Positions 12,201 to 18,200 of a stretch of DNA of 21,767 nt are shown here, one piece after another (position 1 is the stretch's first letter; the number at the start of each line of letters is the position of its first letter). Origin of the DNA: Sphacelaria rigidula (taxonomy: Eukaryota > Phaeophyceae > Sphacelariales); assembly GCA_964200075.2 (NCBI GenBank), contig CAXNAA020000387.1, forward strand, positions 1 through 21,767, written 5' to 3'. The translations under genes were made by a program, and so were the position numbers. The notes beneath the pieces were generated by a model. That model was not told the origin of the DNA. It ran no database searches and was given only the letters and a program-made list of their open reading frames with translations.

Positions 12201-15200
12201 CGTTGCCCGACACGAGTAGCGGGAAAACCTCCTCCGGCTCGGTCCACACGGGATTCTGAGTCTTGTACAGCGTTCTCGTGCGACCCACCTCGCAACGGTC
12301 CACAAGCACCACCGCGTACGGGTCCGACGAGCCGATCAAGTCTGCCTTGGCTAGGCCCGTGGCTGACACAACCGCCAACGACACCTGGCGCAGGATGGCC
12401 GTGATGAGGAAAGAGGCGAGAAGCGCACCGCAAATTGTGGGTGACCATGGATGTCTGGGCAATACTCCCCCCGTGCATCGTGACCTGTGCACTTGTATTC
12501 ATAATGTGTCTTTGCTACAGACAGCCATTGGAGAACCCTCCACATCTCACAACCCGCTTTTCTTTTGACGCTCCTCTACCATCACATTACACGTACCTCC
12601 TTCTGCACCGTCACGTCACCGGCGGACTGTTCTTCAGTCGCGGCGGCGACCGCACCGTCAACGGTCGACCCTTGCTCCTTCAATACCGCCTCGGTCACCG
12701 GCTGTCCAACCAGCAGCTTGATTGCCCCCTGTATCGATCCACCCTGGACGCCCTTCCGCTGAATCAGAGTCAGGTCCAACTCGCGCCCGATCTCTAGATC
12801 ATCCCAGGCCAGAGATGCCTCGCCGAGGAAATCTCCGCGCATTCCTGCAGTCAAATTGACAATGCAGTATGATGCAAAGAATGTGCGCAGCTCAACGTGA
12901 CTTTGTCTATGTCATGTTCTATTTGCACTTTTCTTGAATATCCTTCATCTTCACCTCGGGTACGTCGGTGCTGTGCGATTATCACAAGTATCAGCCACCA
13001 GTAACGCCTCACAAACCAGCAGGAACCCATGAACCTCACGGGAAACGATAGGCTGCGGGTCAACATGGAGTAAACCCTCGAGACTCCAGCCTCCTTCATC
13101 GAAAAGCAACAACTACGGTCAAGAAAAAGGAATGCGGGGCTCGTCGCGGGGAATCCCTCACCCAAGTCCTCGTCCCACAGCTGCACCATCACATCGCACT
13201 TCTCCGTGTTGCCCGATACGCGCAACGGAAACGTCTCTCTGGGCCCTGTCCATACAGGGTCTTGAGTCTTGAACCTGGTCCTCGTGCGACCGACCTCGCG
13301 GCGGTTCACGAACACCACGGCGTACGGGTCCGACGAGCCGATCAAGTCTGCTTTGGCGAGGCCGCTGGCGGACACAACGGTCAACGATACCTGGTGCCCG
13401 ATGGCAATACAGGAAACATCCAAACGAGAAGGGAGCACGGCATACCAGTGTTACGAACTCTTCGTGATCACGTCAAGATACGAGAGGATGCAACGCAGCT
13501 CCTTCTGCTTCTTCGCGGTTGTTGTGGCTCAGCGGTCTCAGCTACACAAGCATCTCATGTCCCTACACTTGCCATGCCCTCTACCCATACCAACGCCGTT
13601 ACCTCCTCCTTGTCAGCTCGACCAGTATTTCACAGTCCTACACCTGCCACCCTCTCCGCCATTCCCCACACTATGCCTACCTCCTTCTCCATCATCACGC
13701 TACCCGCGGACTGCTCATCAGCAGCGGTGTCGACCACAGCATCAAGGTCTGACGCTTGCTCCTCCGAGACCACCTCGGTCACCGCCTCTCCCACCAGCAG
13801 CTTGATGGCCCCCTTCACGGATCCACCCTTCACACCCGTCCGCTGAACCAGGGTCAACTCCACCTCGCGCCCGATCTCGAGGTCCTGCCAGGCCAGAGAT
13901 GCTTCACCAAGGAAGTCTCCGCGCATTCCTGTCGGGCATGTACCAATGTCGTACGATGTAAGGGATCCGCAGGAGCCAATCGGAACGACGTACCATAGTG
14001 GCTACGGTGACATTCTACGTCTGCAACAGGTCCAAGCCTCCTGACACTGCATTGACCAAACCAGGCGAACGACCACCAAACAGGCTAGCCAACATAGACT
14101 AGAATAATCTGTGACACTGTCCGGAAAGCTTTGACTTATTCGCTTCGAAAATCGCAGACCTTCACAAGACAATCGAAGCGACATGCGGGCTCGAAACTCA
14201 ACGACGGAACGTAACGCCGTGCTAGCTCAAGTGTTTCCCATCATCTCCGACACATGCACAACAACTGCTCGTCATTGAAAAAAACCTCACCTAAATCCTC
14301 GTCCCACAGCTGCACCACGACGTCGCAGCTATCCGTGCTGCTCGACACGCGCAGCGGGAACGTCTCTTGGGGCTCTGTCCATACAGGATTCTGTGTCCTG
14401 AACAGGGTCCGTGTGCGACCGATCTCGCGGCGGTTCACGAGCACCACAGCGTGGGGGTCCGAAGAGCCGAACACGTCTGCCTTGGCCAGTCCGGTGGCTG
14501 ACACAATTGTCAAAGACACCTGGTGCAGTGTTTTCAGAAGTTTTGGACCATTGCACAACATCGGGGTCATGGGTTTAGCCTTGCACGGGAACGGTCTCAA
14601 AGCTTTGGGGCAGCAGGATCGCTATGTAGCCAGCGACGGATCCGTGGTCACAAGCTAAACCTTAACCGGGTACAGTAAATTGAACCAAATTCTCCACCCC
14701 TTCGCGGCCTACCTCTTTTTCCACAGACGAGCGGAGAGTTGTGTCCGCGGAGGTTTGGGCATCAGTGCCAAAAGAGGCCGTCGCAACCACTTGCTCTGCC
14801 TCGGCTACTCCCGCCGGTAGCCTCTCCGTCCCCACAGGGTACGCGTCGGTACGCGTGGTTGTTTGCGGACGAGTCGGGGTCGACTCGGTACGAGTTGGTT
14901 TCGTCTCAGACATGTCCTGCGCCCAAGACTGGCTCGTGAGGTCTTCGGATACACCTGTTGTTGTTGAGGGCGCACCAGCAGGTGATAAAAACGAGATTAG
15001 GGAGCTCTTAGGAATCACAGCGCTGTAAAGACCCTCCCAATGTCCTGCACTCATTTGGGCTAGCATTCTCGGGTGAAGCGGTTCACCACACTTGCACGGA
15101 AGTGTGAAAAGGATATACCATGCATCACCCTTTATGGTCTTCGAACATCAACCACATAGGATCAAAATGCGGTTACTGGAGTTTTTTGCATGACCCATTT

Positions 15201-18200
15201 CGATTGCGATAAACGTCAACAACTTTACCGACAATTCTCGGCTATACAGTTGAACGTCAAGATGCATCAAGCAAGCATCAACCGGGAACAAGCATCTCAC
15301 CGGTGAGAGCCTCCTCCGCGGCGACCATGCCCGCTCCCTGTCCCGAAACAGCTACTGCCTGTCCCAAAGAAATGCTTTCCGGAGTGTCTTCCTCCTGTAC
15401 CGATTCGATTACAAGTTCGCTCTTGACTCCACTACCAGCGGTGGCACCCTGTGACGTCGTGTATCGCGCGGGGCACTCGAGTGTTCAAACACGCACACAA
15501 GGTACATCGCACGGGGCGCTCGTGGTTGCTGCTGGATGGGACAGCATATCGATAGCAGCGCGACGTTCACCAGTCGTTTTTAAATGTGAGGGAAAAGACG
15601 CCTGCAAACGCTAGATCCCGCCGCAGATCGCATTTTGTGTCATACCTCCATCACCGGCTCTCCCACCACCAGCTTGATCGTTCCCTGGACATTCTTGTCA
15701 CGAGTGCCCTCGCGCTGCATCAGAGTGAGGTCCAACTCACGGCCCACCTCGAGATCGTCCCAGGATAGGGTCACCTGACCCAAGAAGTCTCCACGCATCC
15801 CTGTAACACAGTTCACAGTGCGTTGTCACCGAGCAGTTGGAAGTGAAGCCCAACACCGCGGCACGCATGCAGCCTCGGCAAGCGACAACAAAACGTTTTG
15901 CACTACGAAAAGAACTCGAAACGGAGTGACCGCCATCTTTTTGCTGAAATTGTGCAGAAATATGAGGAAAAGCACCGTAGTAGTTGCAACGCTACTTCGT
16001 CTCACCCCAGTCCTCATCCCACAGCTGCACGACCACGTCGCAGTCATTCGTACTTCCTACCACACGCAGCGGCAACGTCTCTGCAGGCGCGCTCCACACA
16101 GGGTTCTGAGTCTTGTACAAGGTCCGCGTGTGACCAATCTCGCGGCTGTTGACAAGCACCATCGCGTACGGGTCCGCCGAGCCAAACGTGTCCGCCTTGG
16201 CGAGACCGGAAGCTGACACAATCGTCAGCGACACATTCACCTGAAGAATGGATTGAGTTTCCGGGAGGAGCAAAGGAAACACGGTGGATACGGGGAGACG
16301 TAGATTTTGGGGTACGCCGTTTGAGTGCTCCTGACATGACGATGTACCGTATCGAGCAACTAAACTGCGGCAAACTCATGCGTGCCATAACGACAGCAGT
16401 ACAGAGAATGCAGGCCTCGTTCTTTAGCCAATGTTGTATTTTCACCCCTGCCTTTTCATGACACCCACCTCTCTCTTCATATCGCCGGCAGGTCGGTGGC
16501 CCGTAGAAACGGCTGCGTCAGAGTCTACCTCGAGACCCTGCTCCTGCTCGACCCCCTCGCCCACAGAGTTCGTCATCCCGGTGGAGGCTATGGCCTCGGT
16601 CATAGCGATACGCGTCACCTTTGTTCCGGAAGTGCTCGACGAGGTAGAGCCAAGGTCGCCGTGCTCGGCCTGCTTTGCCGGGGGTGTGATGGAGAGTACC
16701 GATCACGGGCCGATTCAAGCACAGTTTCCGGAGTCATGGAACAGAGAATATGATGTTTGAAACATGGTGGTTGAGGTATTTAACGGGAGGAGGGAGGAAG
16801 ATCTTCGACCATGATGAAAATCTACAATCATACTGAGATATTGACAACACCGGTAATCTGCAATGTGATCGATGAAGTTTCCCGAGAGAAAAAAACGACC
16901 GCGCCTCGGTATCCAAAACCGTCATATTCTACCCCACGGCTAAGCTTCGGTAGTGAAATGGTCATCGCCCACTACCGAGGGAGCCCTCGCCTCGTCACGT
17001 GCCCACTGCTATTCCTCGCCGTTTACAGTAAAGATGGTGCCTGCATAGTGCACGCATCATTTCACGCACCTCCACCACCGGCTCTCCCACGAGCAGCTTG
17101 ATCGTCCCTCCAACAGATCCACCGCGAACGCCCCTGGGCCGCACCAGGGTGAGATCTAACTCGCGCCCAATCTCGAGGTCATCCCAGGCTAGGAGTGCGT
17201 GGCCCAAGAAATCTCCTCGCATCCCTATTGTGCAGTTCATAGTACAACACCGTGTGTCACATCGATGATATCCAATGACATAAATCTGGCACGAGAAAAC
17301 CTCCACAAGTGTCTGCAGGATAGGTGCCATCTTGACTAACCACAACAGTTTCATTGCTGCAAGATATACACAGCCACTGACGATCGACACGCGGCGCCAA
17401 GACTGTGCGCTCAGGATCACGGTTGGATCCTGGTTGTGCTTGTCAAGGACTCGCGAGTGATTCTTGAGCAATATACATCGCCGAGGCTGTTGCAATTATC
17501 TCCACAAAGCACACCGAACACGGAGAAATGCCTCACCCAAGTCCTCGTCCCACAGTTGCACTACAACTTGGTAGTTGTAAGGGTTGCCCGATACCCGGAG
17601 CGGGAATGTCTCCTTGGGATCGCTCCACACGGGATTTTGGGTCTTGAACAGGGTCCGCGTGCGACCGATCTCGCGGCGATTCACGAGCACCACCGCGTAA
17701 GGGTCTGACGAGCCGATGACGTCTGCCTTGGCGAGGCCCGTGGCTGACACGATGGTCAATGACACCTGGCATAGTATACAAGTGGTGAGGAGGAGCAAAG
17801 ATGAGAGGGTAGAGCGCATCGTCGGGGTTGGGTGGAGGAATTGCGGTACTTGAGTGCGCGTTTCAAGTGAATGGAAGTATAGCCACGTGTGAGAAGGGCA
17901 AAACCAGCAAATTTCTCTCGCATGAGCCTGTTGATATTTCACGCTTTGTGCTCGACAAAGGATTTCACAATCCTCCAACTCATCTAACCGTACAGTGTTT
18001 TTACCTCCTTCTCGACGAAACCATCAGCCATGGTCTGCCCGCTGGTGACGGCGGCGACCGAAGTGCCCACGGCCTGCTCTTGCTCTTCTTCGACCACGCT
18101 GATCGCAGGCTCTCCCAACAACAGCTTGATGGTGCCCTCCACTGATCCACCCTGAACGCCCTTGCGCTGGCGCAGAGCGAGGTTCAACTCGCGCCCGACC

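Larger units (their letters stand above)
11059..14632. repeat. Recent exon-plus-intron duplication (C2-9 and C2-6)
   Basis: Positions 11059-11407 and 14291-14632 are nearly identical. The 229-bp first-half exons differ by only a handful of bases, and the match continues through about 110 bp of upstream intron, including gttttcagaagttttggacc. It ends at a shared tatgtagcca. In the left copy that end coincides with the edge of the dead exon at 11400-11583. Confidence 0.88.

Noticed and set aside
13262-13846. Long plus-strand open frames, for example 194 codons here and others across 5344-5712, 9029-9436 and 20019-20383
   Set aside because: They lie antisense to C2 exons and run into introns. 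The low stop density comes from the opposite-strand coding bias, and their peptides match no family and are not consistent between units.
10657-14519. Regular spacing of about 1.0-1.1 kb considered as a satellite or CRISPR-like array
   Set aside because: The repeated parts are protein-coding half-domains with intact splice sites, and the spacers are ordinary diverged introns.
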